NCBI GenBank assembly: GCA_012184525.1
Contig: WOFQ01000035.1
Location: 302,028-366,027, forward strand
From: Xenoacremonium recifei
Lineage: Eukaryota > Ascomycota > Sordariomycetes > Hypocreales > Nectriaceae
Reading direction: 5' to 3'
Length of the DNA: 64,000 bases
The notes under the pieces are model-generated. The model was not told the DNA's origin and did not search any database. It saw only the letters and a list, made by a program, of their open reading frames with translations. Position numbers and translations under genes: made by a program. How positions within the stretch are numbered: position 1 is the first letter of the stretch; each line of letters opens with the position of its first letter. Positions 11,081 to 20,525 of the stretch are shown here, one piece after another.

Positions 11081-11600
11081 ATGGACTGTTCAGAGCAAGA
11101 ACGCAATAGGCGCGTTGTAGGTCGATACTGGCAGGAGTTCTGGACGAATGCGAATCCAGACATTGTCGACGAACTCTGCTCAGACAATGTCGTGAACTCT
11201 TATCCCATGCATGGTCGACTTGAAGGGAAGGCTGCTATAAAGGACATGCTAAAAAACTTCAAACTGGTATGTCAACGCGTTTCGTCTATATAGGCAAATG
11301 ATTACTGATCCTCATTCATAGGCCTTTCCGAATATATCTTTCAAGCTGTTCTCACCTTACCCACTCATTGCGGAAGAGGATTATGTTGTGGTTCGGTGGT
11401 TAGGAGGCGGGAAGCATACTGGAGTACCGTTTCACGATCTTCCGATTGGAAGTCTACCGTTTTCGAATTCGGGAAAAGAAATGAATTTCTCCGGCACCAC
11501 CATCTTTAAACTGAAGGATGGGCTCATAGTGGAGGAGATTGGAGAGGAGTCAGCCTTAGTGGCTTTACAACAATTGGGTTTGCTAGAACTAAATAAATAA
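11081..11600 (+). CDS. SnoaL-like (NTF2-fold) protein
   Basis: Two exons, 11081-11266 and 11322-11600, phase-0 intron of 55 nt, 154 residues. The protein shows the SnoaL pattern: helix RRVVGRYWQEFWTNANPDIVDELCSDNVV, the R-LEGKAAIKDML hinge, then paired beta strands (DYVVVRWLGGGKHTG..; NFSGTTIFKLKDGLIVEEI). Members are small NTF2-fold proteins, some acting as polyketide cyclases or isomerases, many of unknown role; no catalytic residue can be assigned here. It is cytosolic by lack of signal. Its stop codon (11598-11600) lies one base from the stop of the convergent PEP mutase-family gene, so the two transcripts must overlap in their 3' ends. Confidence 0.85.
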
Positions 11601-11601
11601 C

Positions 11602-12372
11602 CTATTCCGCAAGTATTCTTTCAGCTTCATCACGCAACGCGTTCATCGCTTTGGATTGCAGGAATGGTCCCATGCTGATCCTCGCGACACCAAGTTCCGC
11701 CAATTCCTTTGGCCTCAACCCATCCGGAGATGATTTCAGTAGAACATTGAGCTTTCCATCGAATGCTTCGACCAGCTCCTTGACTTCGTCGCGAGAGACG
11801 CCTCGGGAACCTCCCCAGACGAAAACCGTGGTTGCGCCCGCAGCGAGATATCTCTCCCCGCGCTCGATCACATCCTGTAGTGTTCCACCGTGAAGAAGCA
11901 CGTCACACCTTGCATTGAGGACGAACTCGGGTACTCCTAGCGTCTGCGCAACGTCGAGAACCATTCTTATGCGCGAAGCTGCATCCGCTGGGCTATACAT
12001 CCTTCCAAAAGAGCTGTCGTAGTCTTCCAGATTAATCCCGGCTACACCTGCTGTCACAAGCTGCCGTACACCATATTCAAGTTGCTGGCCGTACCCGTCT
12101 CGGAAATCAACGGAAAGTGGCTTTCCAAAATCCCGAATCGCGTGTGCAATGTGTTTCGCTGCCGTAAGGTTGAGTTCCAGCGTCAGGTCATCATCGCTTA
12201 GTCCAGCCGCTGCTGCTACAGCATAGCTCGCTGTTGCCAGGGCTTTTACAGAGGGCAGTGACGCTACAACCTTAGCTGACAGAGCATCGTAGATATTGGT
12301 CATAATGGCAGGAGAACCTGGTTGATGGAGAGCCTTCAAGGCCTTTGCCAACGAATTTAGTGAAGTCGTCAT
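11602..12372 (-). CDS. PEP mutase / isocitrate lyase superfamily protein
   Basis: Intronless, 256 residues. It carries the (beta/alpha)8 barrel marks of the ICL/PEPM superfamily: PAIMTNIYDALSAKVV near residue 22, the SVDFRDGYG metal-binding Asp strand near residue 88, AGINLEDYD at ~110, and the FVLNARCD strand near 150. The usual catalytic 'KKCG' loop of isocitrate lyase is absent, as in the PEP phosphonomutase/oxaloacetate hydrolase-like fungal paralogs, so it probably cleaves or forms a C-C or P-C bond in a 2-hydroxy or 2-oxo acid; the substrate is unknown. Convergent with the SnoaL-like gene. A short relic of a second copy of its 5' end lies ~400 bp upstream (see 12733-12790). Confidence 0.87.
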   Translation of the reverse strand: MTTSLNSLAKALKALHQPGSPAIMTNIYDALSAKVVASLPSVKALATASYAVAAAAGLSDDDLTLELNLTAAKHIAHAIRDFGKPLSVDFRDGYGQQLEYGVRQLVTAGVAGINLEDYDSSFGRMYSPADAASRIRMVLDVAQTLGVPEFVLNARCDVLLHGGTLQDVIERGERYLAAGATTVFVWGGSRGVSRDEVKELVEAFDGKLNVLLKSSPDGLRPKELAELGVARISMGPFLQSKAMNALRDEAERILAE

Positions 12373-12649
12373 TATGAAGACTGGAACTGAAGGAAACAGT
12401 ATAATTGTTTGAGAGCGATCAAGTCAAAATGCAGAAACCTGCGCATGACGCGATACAAATACATGGCTGTGTCGTGGAACAGCCTGTATCAACCCCGCAC
12501 TTCCACCTCTCGCAAAGCGTAGGTCGATCGCATGGCAACTTGACAATTTCCGTGCAACATACGTATTTCTATGTAAATGATTTATCATTTGTCCATTCTA
12601 GGTTCATTTAGTAACGAAATTCGTAATCCATGTGCTTACTCCTGACCCA
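12373..12649. other. Upstream region of PEP mutase-family gene
   Basis: No gene seen. Contains the promoter of the minus-strand lyase gene; sequence beyond 12640 grades into the direct-repeat copy. Confidence 0.35.
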
Positions 12650-12711
12650 ACCTCTAAGGTCGCCATTACCAGTAAGACGGCAACAAATTCCATTACCTAT
12701 TTGGGAAACTC
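12650..12711 (+). repeat. Imperfect ~60-bp direct repeat, copy A
   Basis: Shares with 17458-17522 a core that reads CGCCATTAC, then AGTAAGACGGCAAC, AATTC, and ATTACCTATTTGGGAAACT with a few substitutions and one 5-7 base indel. Both copies lie in the same orientation 4.8 kb apart and bracket the GTPase/CorA-like island. Confidence 0.7.
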
Positions 12712-12732
12712 GGCGGAGTGAGAGCTTCCAGT

Positions 12733-12790
12733 ATCAGCCGAAAGCTCAACACTTTGACCTTAGCTGATGCAGCGTCGTAGATATTACTTA
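12733..12790 (-). pseudogene. Relic of a PEP mutase-family gene 5' end
   Basis: Read on the minus strand the segment encodes SNIYDAASAKVKVLS, which lines up with TNIYDALSAKVVASL of the intact neighbour at 11602-12372, with matching orientation. Nucleotide identity is high over about 30 bases (ACCTTAGCTGA..AG..TCGTAGATATT) and fades on both sides; a stop follows soon after. It is a fragment of a duplicated paralog, not a gene. Confidence 0.5.
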
Positions 12791-12988
12791 CAAGTATACT
12801 TCAAGTTTTGTTTTATTTAAAAAGCATATCATAAAATTGTGTTTGAGATATATCCGAAGGTTATCTTACCAAGAAACTTCTTATGTTAGTTAAGAAATAT
12901 TGATTTATAGGAGCCTGTGGTTCATACACTTATATTGAGCGGCAGCTTATATTGTCTCTCAGTATACGTTCAATTAACAGTCTGACCC

Positions 12989-14120
12989 TTACATTGAATG
13001 TGTCCCGCAGCGACAAGTTGTCTCATAAGTGCAAGTTAACCTCAGCTCACAGTCACCCTTACACACTTTACTCGACGTTTTGCAATCCTTTGGGAAACGA
13101 CAGTCTTTCCAAACTCGACGCAGACTTTTCGCTGCCTGGATACTCCTGTCTAGCTCAGCTTTATTCACCCTTGATTCACTTTTCTTCTGTTTAAGTTTGT
13201 AGATCTCCCCGTCGAGCATCTTCAGGAACGTCTTTCCCACCTCAGTCTCATTTAACTTCTTCATCTTTTTCCCGTCCTCGAGTTCATTCATGAGATTGAC
13301 AATAGCTTGCGGAGATCGCAGCAGATCTTGAATGATGTTGCGAGGGCCTGCCTTGTTTCGATCCCTCCTATTGTACTTGATAATCGTCTTGTTTGAGCCG
13401 AAGAATTGGCCCCACGTGGCCTTGATCCTGTCTCGTCTGTCGTCATTGCCCTCCTCGACCTCCACCGATTTGTTGAGGACCGCAATGGAGGAATCACAAC
13501 ACTGGCGTCCGAGAATTGGCTTCACGAAGCTGAGTTGAGTGTTTAAGCTGTTGATATCTTCGTCGGCGCCAGGATCGTGGTGGGTAAAGTCGTGGAGATA
13601 CACCATGCCAGCAACGTAAATGACTGAACCACCGCTCCGCAGTCTTTTCTTTTGGCTGTCGCGGCTATAAAGACAGAGTTCAGGCCCTGCGGAAAAGGAA
13701 AAGTATCTGACTTTTTAGAGACTTACAGGACCTTCAAGGCACGAGCGATCCTTAACAATATAACCCTATTCGACGAAAAGCTATTCGTGAAACAGGGCAG
13801 CTCCACAAAGAGAAGGTTATCGCGTTCCCAACATCGTTGTTGAACAGTTCGGCTGATGAGCCATTTCTTCGGGCTACCTGGGTCAGTGTCCCAGTCATTC
13901 GGCTTCCCAGTATAATCCTCTATGAACTAGACCCAGGCTTTAGTATACACTTGGCCAATGAGGAATAGTAAACTCGAACAGAGCTCTTGCCCGCATTTGT
14001 TGGCCCGGATAAGCTGCTACGAGCTTTAGCAAAGCTCCTGGAGCAAGCTGAAGAGTAGACTCACAGAACGATCCTTAAGGAGCTGGGTGCGTTGCCCCTC
14101 CTCAGTAGATCGAGCACCAT
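12989..14120 (-). pseudogene. AIG1-like P-loop GTPase, probably decayed
   Basis: The minus strand holds the parts of a fungal AIG1/TRAFAC-type GTPase in order. A Walker A GPTNAGKSS lies at about 13980-14005. After a 59-nt intron (13874-13932, branch CTGAC) come LISRTVQQR and the switch-II strand LLFVELPCF followed by TNSFSSNRVILLRIARAL, where the family has VDTPGF and a conserved Phe-Asp. Then GGSVIYVAGMVYLHDF (the strand after switch II, 13606-13640) and an open 205-residue C-terminal frame (12989-13606) rich in Lys, with VLNKS in place of the family (T)TKWD box. The frames do not join: a stop after 'RALKVL' and only a 20-30 nt gap where introns would be needed. The key switch residues are changed too, so I treat it as a decayed gene; a diverged but expressed protein from 13606 cannot be excluded. 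Confidence 0.5.
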
Positions 14121-14868
14121 CTGGTTGGATATGAGAAGGAAGTGGCAAAGATTTCTTGGGCTCTAAGTAATAGATGCCGTAATTTTTGGGGGAGCTGAGG
14201 TCGGAGTAGTCTAATAGAGTCGCGATTTAAGGTCCCAATACAACGGCTGGGTTAGCCGCCGCATGGATTGTGTTAGGCCTCGACGCTGCTGTGCCCAAAA
14301 TAGCAGCTCGTTAGTACATAGCTTATCAGCTGTGCAGAAAAGAACCAATGAGTACCGGCTACGTAGCATGCCGTCATGCATATTTCCTCTTCCAGGTAGC
14401 AGATGATCAACGCCACTGAGCAAAGGGCCAATGTAAGAAGAGCACGTGTCCGGGTTGACATGCATATCCCGCAATTCTTCTTGGCAGATGACCAACTACT
14501 ATTGAGAAAAAAACAAATGTAAACAGACGACGTACCAGATTGCAGATGGACGTATTTTTCTACGTGAAACGTCTCCTAAAAGAAGCGGCTGGCGCAGCAT
14601 CTCAGAACGAGAAGTCGGCCTCGAGAAATACTCATTAGAAACCCACACTGGGTGGCTGTTCGTTCTGAAAATGTCGATACAAGCCTTGATTGAGCACCGC
14701 AAGGGTAGGGCCGCCCAAAGGCCACCGAGCACCGACAATTCCCAGCAACGCCACGGTGCGCTTTTCGATGAATGGTGGGAGATGCGAGATAAAGGAAGTT
14801 CAGTAGAGCGCGACTTCTATAACGACGCAATCCAATAAAGCACAGAATGGCAGAAAAGGGGGCGAGTA
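14121..14868. other. Gap between divergent GTPase relic and CorA-like gene
   Basis: Several minus-strand open frames of 60-112 codons occur here (14211-14495, 14499-14914) but none shows a recognisable family, composition or motif. I read them as chance frames. The region would be the shared promoter of the two flanking genes. Confidence 0.35.
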
Positions 14869-17165
14869 ATGATTGCCGGCCTTGGACCCCCCCTTGAGAA
14901 GGATCTACGGGCATGGGGGGAAAGGAGGGAAGGCAGCGAAGGCCCGTTCCCTGCAGACACTCTGGTGTTCTCAGATCCCGATGACCTGCTCCGGTTTAAC
15001 AATGATAGGGGCTTACAGTTCTTCGAACAGCAACTGCTTGTCCTTGAGGACCTTGGTAGTGACTGGGTCGAGACGGTCGGCGTCGCTTTCAAGGTCCCCG
15101 TCTACTTCTTTGCTCTCCACTGGGCGGACCCGAATGACCATGCGCGGGGAATAGCTCGACCGCCGCTTGGTCACCGAACAAAGGAGCACTATATTCTCGG
15201 ATATCGAGAGACTCTTCCCATGGTCGTTACTAGGGACGGTAAGTGGCGAAAGCACTGCTAAAGATTGTGGTGCATACTGACATACACAATTAAAGCAAAG
15301 GATTCCGGGCCCAGCCTATACTGTAATGCCAAGCGGTCCCTTACTACTAAAATCCGGCCCCCAAATAGCGACGATCCCTATAGTGAGAGCGAGACATGTG
15401 ATCAGCTCGTTAGCTTCTGGGACTGCCGGGGGTCTCAAGGCACAGACGACGAATGGACAGGTTCGTAGTCTCAGTGCCGATCTCTACAAGACTTTGTAGA
15501 AATTTGGCTAACGGGGAGGAAAAAGCTGTGCTCCTAGTAGACCCGAAGCCGTCTGCCTCTGGACCGCTGATGTGCGGAACTCATAGTGAGCGTAAGCGAT
15601 TCAGAGGTGGCATCACCCCGGATAAGCAACCAGCACGACCACAGCTTTACGTGTCCCCCAGTGTGAGAGTGAGTGGCCGCCGTAAGTTTTAGCTTGGGAC
15701 GAAACTTGGACCTTATGCTTATCTGGAGTGTGAGCAAGATACGTTGAAGCGGCTAATGCTACCGATGACGACTAGTTTTAACCCCGAACCACAGGTGAGC
15801 GTGAGGCGAGAAATACGGCCCTCCCCGGAGCCGGGAGCTACGAAATCGGGCAACCCCTCGCTCTTCGACGAGCTCAAGAAAAAGAACTACTTAGTCCGAG
15901 CATACAGGGGACCCCTAGACGCGGCATTCCATAGCCGGAGGCTAGTACTTGCGAAGACGGCCATTGCTGTCGACTCACTCGTGTCCGACACATTCAACCT
16001 AACCCTCAAGGCCTCGCTTGGACTCAAGACGATCGCAAATTTTAACTTTGACAAGTTTGAAGAAAAGTCCTGGACCGAGGAGTGGCAAGGACACACCTTT
16101 ACGGACCTGTGGGAATTGCGTGAGGACTTGGAGCTTCTCGGCGACCGGATGGAATTCAATATTCGAACAATCGAGAGGCTGTAAGTTGTGTCTGGCCTGC
16201 CCCGTGCTTCAATCACCATACTAGTACTCCATGTGAACATATATAGCCTTTCACTAATAAACTCCAGACAACCAAAACGGCCTCCTGAGACTGACGAATA
16301 CCGAGAGCTGTATGACCAAGAGCTGCAAGACCTTGAAGGTTGGGATGAACTAAATAGGAGGAGGCAATACGCCGTATGTACCATGGAGAGAACAGCGGAG
16401 ACCTATGTGCAATCTGTAGCTGCTACTGGTGCATCGTTTTCGAACGTCCAAGCCGTAACGTGAGTGTCTTGCACGCTCAAAGATGGACTCTCGCATATCC
16501 ATTAACAATCTCCGTAGGTCACGTAAGCTTACTGGGCAAGTAGTCAACACTCGCAAGCATAAGAGTTAGATATTGACCAAAGGGCAGCCTAGCAACCCTC
16601 TTCGTCCCCGCCAGTCTTTGCGCCGCGGTTCTGTGAGCTTACATGAATTTTGATAGACCCTTGAGCCGCTAGAGAATTGTCCTGACATATATGACTAGGG
16701 CCATACCATCATTCAGCGGTGCTGGTGACGTTGAAAAGTTCTGGTAGGTCCGCTCACATTCTGCCCCCACCCCCCAAAAGAAATTAAAAGAAAAAAAAGG
16801 AAAATGAAAAAAATAATGTCAATCACTCGGAAGGAACAGAGATGACAAACTGAAAAGAATCTAGGATATTTTGGGCAGTATCAGTGCCGATCGCTATTGT
16901 CCTTGCTATTTGGTTCCTCAGTCCTCTGGAACAGATAATCAAGGAAGCCCGCAAGAGACGCAAGGAGGAGCAGGAGGACAGGGAGCGCATGGAAAAGGCG
17001 AACCCTCAGGAGGAACTGGTGCACAGAAAAGCAACTTTAATTCGTGGCCTCACAATGTCTGCATTCAGAGAAGCCAACAACCCTGCGGTACCAGCAAAGA
17101 CGAAGAGTCGCTTCCCGCGGTTCAGGCAACGTAATCGAAGCAGTGGTGGTGGTATAATAGTATGA
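14869..17165 (+). CDS. Fungal CorA-like transmembrane protein, nine exons
   Basis: Model: 14869-15238, 15296-15460, 15526-15681, 15739-16180, 16268-16459, 16518-16535, 16588-16632, 16699-16743, 16865-17165; 577 residues, frame kept through all eight introns. The N-terminal half is soluble with the AVLLVDPKP strand near residue 180, then LVRAYRGPLDAAFH and a long helix (LWELREDLELLGDRMEFNIRTIERL; later ETYVQSVAATGASFSNVQAVTSRKLTG). Two membrane segments follow: LATLFVPASLCAAVL and, after KFW, a second at WAVSVPIAIVLAIWFL, then a basic tail. This is the layout of fungal CorA-like Mg2+ transporter-fold proteins, though the GMN pore motif of true CorA is not seen, so ion transport is doubtful. 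Exon 6 is only 18 nt and intron 6 uses a GC donor (GCAAGT). The start is the least certain border. Confidence 0.72.
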
Positions 17166-17457
17166 TAACTAGCAGGGTATAACCGGATATGCGGATTGTA
17201 TACTCATGGTTTCCCTTACTCCTTATAACGACCAAGGTTACAGCTAGGCGCTTAAACCACATCGGAACACATAACTTAGTCAAGAATAATATCATACCTA
17301 TCGGTCTTTAGGTATCGAGTTAAGATATTTTTATGTTACTCCTTAATCAACTCTATCCTTTGCATTTATGTAATAAATATCCTTTATATCTACTTCTATT
17401 AGTTATAAGTTGAGGTTGAGATTGAGATCCCTTTAATGCTATACTTACCCCTAAGTC
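17166..17457. other. AT-rich 3' flank of CorA-like gene
   Basis: AT-rich, no open frame of note, leads into repeat copy B. Confidence 0.3.
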
Positions 17458-17522
17458 CACCTCTCGTCGCCATTACTACAAGTAGTAAGACGGCAACGAA
17501 TTCAATTACCTATTTGGGAAAC
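17458..17522 (+). repeat. Imperfect ~60-bp direct repeat, copy B
   Basis: Same orientation as copy A at 12650-12711; shares AGTAAGACGGCAAC and ATTACCTATTTGGGAAACT blocks. No coding content. Marks the right edge of the GTPase/CorA-like island. Confidence 0.7.
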
Positions 17523-18062
17523 TTGTATTAGGCGACAGCCCCTCTCTTCGATACGGTACCTAATCTTTGTGTCTACCCAAAACAAACGTTCCCTTGACTT
17601 ACAATGCATGGTTCACCTTGTTGCTGTGTAAGCAACCTGTCTCCGGTAGCTCGGATCCAGATTTGTAAACGGAAGCGTCGCCGAAATCTCCCTTTGGCCC
17701 AGTTTGTCAGCAATCTCAGGAGAAACACCCATGCTACGCGTGCCCTAGATGACATGACTTGGGTTTAGGCCTATCCCTGGTCTTGAACATTCAACCTAGA
17801 TGGGTAATTATTAGAGTGGATGATTCATCTTCATCTTCATGTTAAGTAAGTCGGTGTCTTGGGGTGTCGTTGTGTGGTGGGAGCTGCTTAGTACGCCGCC
17901 GCTAGAAATCAACACCCACTATAAGAGCCTTTCTTCCCAGTTAAAGCAAGACAAAAGCAACCAACCGATAATGACTTACATACTTAAAGTTGCTTGTGTC
18001 AATATCTCATCTCTCGAACCTCCACGATTCCTAGTCATTACGATCATCCCTTTGACATCGCA
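17523..18062. other. Promoter region of DHA1 MFS gene
   Basis: No gene recognised. A short CTTCATCTTCATCTTCATG tract occurs near 17827-17840. An in-frame ATG at 17994 would add 23 residues to the next gene but reads as 5' leader. Confidence 0.35.
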
Positions 18063-19862
18063 ATGATTGACCTTGTACGAGAAGCCCCGCTGAGCCAAGC
18101 GATTAGATTTCTCTCCCAGAACCGGCTGCTTCAGTATCCTGAAGAGAAGTCCGATTTTGAGCTTCCCCCGGACTATTCCCTAAAAAACACCGGCGAGACG
18201 GACGTAAGAGTATTCGAATCGTCATCGCCAATGTCGGATGACTCGACTACCGCAGATACAATCACAGAAAGCTTCCGGGCGCCTGAGAACAACTACAGCC
18301 TTGACCCAATCTCGAATCTTGCCACGAACGCAAATGATAGGGATGTGGAGAATCTCGGACACCCAAGGATTGAAGGAGATGGCATACGAGCCGAGCAGAG
18401 TCTGGATATACAACGCACTCATTCCATTGCCATTGTGCCGCAAAAGACTTCGACAGGCGTCGTATTGGTCGACTGGTATACTACGGACGACCCGGCAAAT
18501 CCACAGAACTGGTCGCGTTCCAAAAAGTACTTTGTCATATTCGTCATGTGCTTTTACACGTTCACCGTCTATGCCGCTGGTCCGATTTACTCTACTGCTG
18601 AGAGTGGAATCCAGGAGCGCTTTGGCGTTAGCGCAGTTGCATCAAGCTTGGGGTTGTCTCTGTATATCCTAGCCTACGGTGTAGGCGATCTCCTCTTCTC
18701 TCCGTTGTCAGAGATCCCTAGCATTGGGCGGAATCCCGTATATTATCTTTCCTTCCTTGTCTTCTGGGTCTTCTCATTTCCTGAGGCGGTTGTCGACAAT
18801 TTTGGAGGTCTGCTGGCCTTGAGATTCTGGTTAGGCTTTTTCGGCAGTCCTGCCCTCGCCAATGGCGGAGCTACGGTTTCTGACATGTTTTCCCTGATTC
18901 ACATTCCGTTCGGCCTCTGTTGGTGGGTATTCTCTGCTTGGGCTGTGCCAGCCTTTGGCCCCCTTATCGGAGGCTTTGCAGCCCAGGCGAAGTCATGGAG
19001 ATGGCCCTTGTGGGAGATTGTCTGGATGGCATCGCCTACACTCATTTTGCTGCTTTCTGTCATGCCAGAGACTTCAGCCGACACCATTCTACTTCGTCGC
19101 GCCCAGCGCCTTCGAAAGCTCACTGGCAATCCGGCACTACAATCCAAAAGTGAGATCGACCAACGGCACATGAAGCCTCGCGACGTTCCTTTTTCCACCC
19201 TGATTCGGCCGATTGAGATCATGATGAAAGATCCTTCCATCTTCTTTGTTAACGTTTACACGGGATACTTCTATGGCGTGTTTTACACATTCTTTGAGGT
19301 GTTTCCGCTTGTGTTTCCGGTTTCCTACGGCTTCAACCTGGGCGAGACTGGTCTGGCATTTCTGTCCTGCCTTGTGGGCGTTAGCATTGCCATCGCTCTC
19401 TACTTTGTCTACTTACAGTTCTACATGATCCCTGACAACATCAAGAACGGCTTTAGAGAGCAAGAACATCGACTTGTTCCGGCAATTGTTGGTTCATTTC
19501 TGCTGCCCATTGGACTATTCATATTTGCCTGGACCGCCAGATCCAGCATCCACTGGATCGTGCCGCTCATTGGTGTGGCTATCTTTTGCATCGGGCACTT
19601 CTGGACAATGCAATCTTTGTTCATCTACATTCCTTTCTCCTACCCTCAGTATGCCGCATCGCTCTTTGCGGGGAACAGTATTTGGAGGTCAGGTATAGCC
19701 TGTGGATCCGTCATCTTTGCCAGACCTCTTTTCATCAATCTTGGAGTTGACAAGGGCGTTACGCTACTGGGAGGTCTGAGCATTGTGGGGATCTTTGGCA
19801 CCACTGCGATCTATGTCTTTGGCAAGAAACTCCGGGCAAGATCGAAGTTTGCTCAAAGCTAG
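18063..19862 (+). CDS. MFS multidrug transporter (DHA1, FLU1/MDR1-like)
   Basis: Intronless; 599 residues from ATG 18063. I prefer this start because MIDLVREAPLSQAIRFLSQNRLLQYPEE is the conserved beginning of fungal FLU1/MDR1-type exporters; the open frame itself runs back to 17994. A ~140-residue acidic N-terminal region ends in LVDWYTTDDPANPQNWS, the classic pre-TM1 box of this group. Twelve hydrophobic segments follow; motif-A-like SPLSEIPSIGRNPVY after TM2 and the FGSPALANGGATVSDM stretch of TM4. Predicted proton-coupled exporter of drugs or metabolites in the plasma membrane. No linked biosynthetic gene is near it. Confidence 0.9.
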   Translation: MIDLVREAPLSQAIRFLSQNRLLQYPEEKSDFELPPDYSLKNTGETDVRVFESSSPMSDDSTTADTITESFRAPENNYSLDPISNLATNANDRDVENLGHPRIEGDGIRAEQSLDIQRTHSIAIVPQKTSTGVVLVDWYTTDDPANPQNWSRSKKYFVIFVMCFYTFTVYAAGPIYSTAESGIQERFGVSAVASSLGLSLYILAYGVGDLLFSPLSEIPSIGRNPVYYLSFLVFWVFSFPEAVVDNFGGLLALRFWLGFFGSPALANGGATVSDMFSLIHIPFGLCWWVFSAWAVPAFGPLIGGFAAQAKSWRWPLWEIVWMASPTLILLLSVMPETSADTILLRRAQRLRKLTGNPALQSKSEIDQRHMKPRDVPFSTLIRPIEIMMKDPSIFFVNVYTGYFYGVFYTFFEVFPLVFPVSYGFNLGETGLAFLSCLVGVSIAIALYFVYLQFYMIPDNIKNGFREQEHRLVPAIVGSFLLPIGLFIFAWTARSSIHWIVPLIGVAIFCIGHFWTMQSLFIYIPFSYPQYAASLFAGNSIWRSGIACGSVIFARPLFINLGVDKGVTLLGGLSIVGIFGTTAIYVFGKKLRARSKFAQS

Positions 19863-20525
19863 CCACTGTGCCTTTTATGAGGCACGTGTTTTGTGTAGCC
19901 TGTTCAAAATGTTTCGACGCAGTTCAACGACTGCTGGTCTAGTCAGTGGAAATCTACAATGTTGCGTTGGACGACTTGAGGAGCCCAAAGATATTTTAAG
20001 GCGGCTTTGTTGTTTGTGGTGAGTAGCGCGAAATTGAAGAGTCGGATAGGGTGACACGTATGAAAGGCCAGTCTATCCAAGGAAGGGATGAATTTGTAAT
20101 TTTTTTAGTACAGCTGATAGAATAAATGTATGGGTTCTAAAGACTGGCGCAGTAATAGATTGGACAGATATTATTTTCAATTGTTGTATTCCCAATCCTC
20201 GGGAGTTCGAGAGCTTCCTTCGTATTACACGAAATAACTGGCCTCAAAACATGTTCTCTTGGTGTGGCATTTAAGTTTTGGTCTCATAGAATCTGGACAT
20301 ACTATCGTCAATAGCAGATGACCTGCCGAACACATATACGCTCAAAGTCTTCGAGTCATTCATCCTAGCCATAGCGCCGTAAAAAGCAGAACGTGTAACT
20401 TGTGGCATTATGGAGAATATTGGGTTACATTCGACGTCATTCATACAGTGGTGGATAGGAATTTCACATTTTATGGTATCACATTTAAGTCCAATGATCA
20501 ATTATAGCCTCGTCTAATCCCGGAT
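19863..20525. other. Convergent 3' region between MFS and SDR genes
   Basis: No gene recognised; moderately AT-rich 3' flanks of two convergent genes. Confidence 0.35.

Noticed and set aside
12989..13606. Intact AIG1-like gene starting at 13606
   Set aside because: This frame alone lacks the P-loop and switch regions, which are found upstream in frames that do not join; a full functional gene is unlikely.
14211..14914. Minus-strand open frames of 79-112 codons upstream of the CorA-like gene
   Set aside because: No recognisable family, motif or membrane pattern, and overlapping frames on the same strand look equally good, so they are probably chance.
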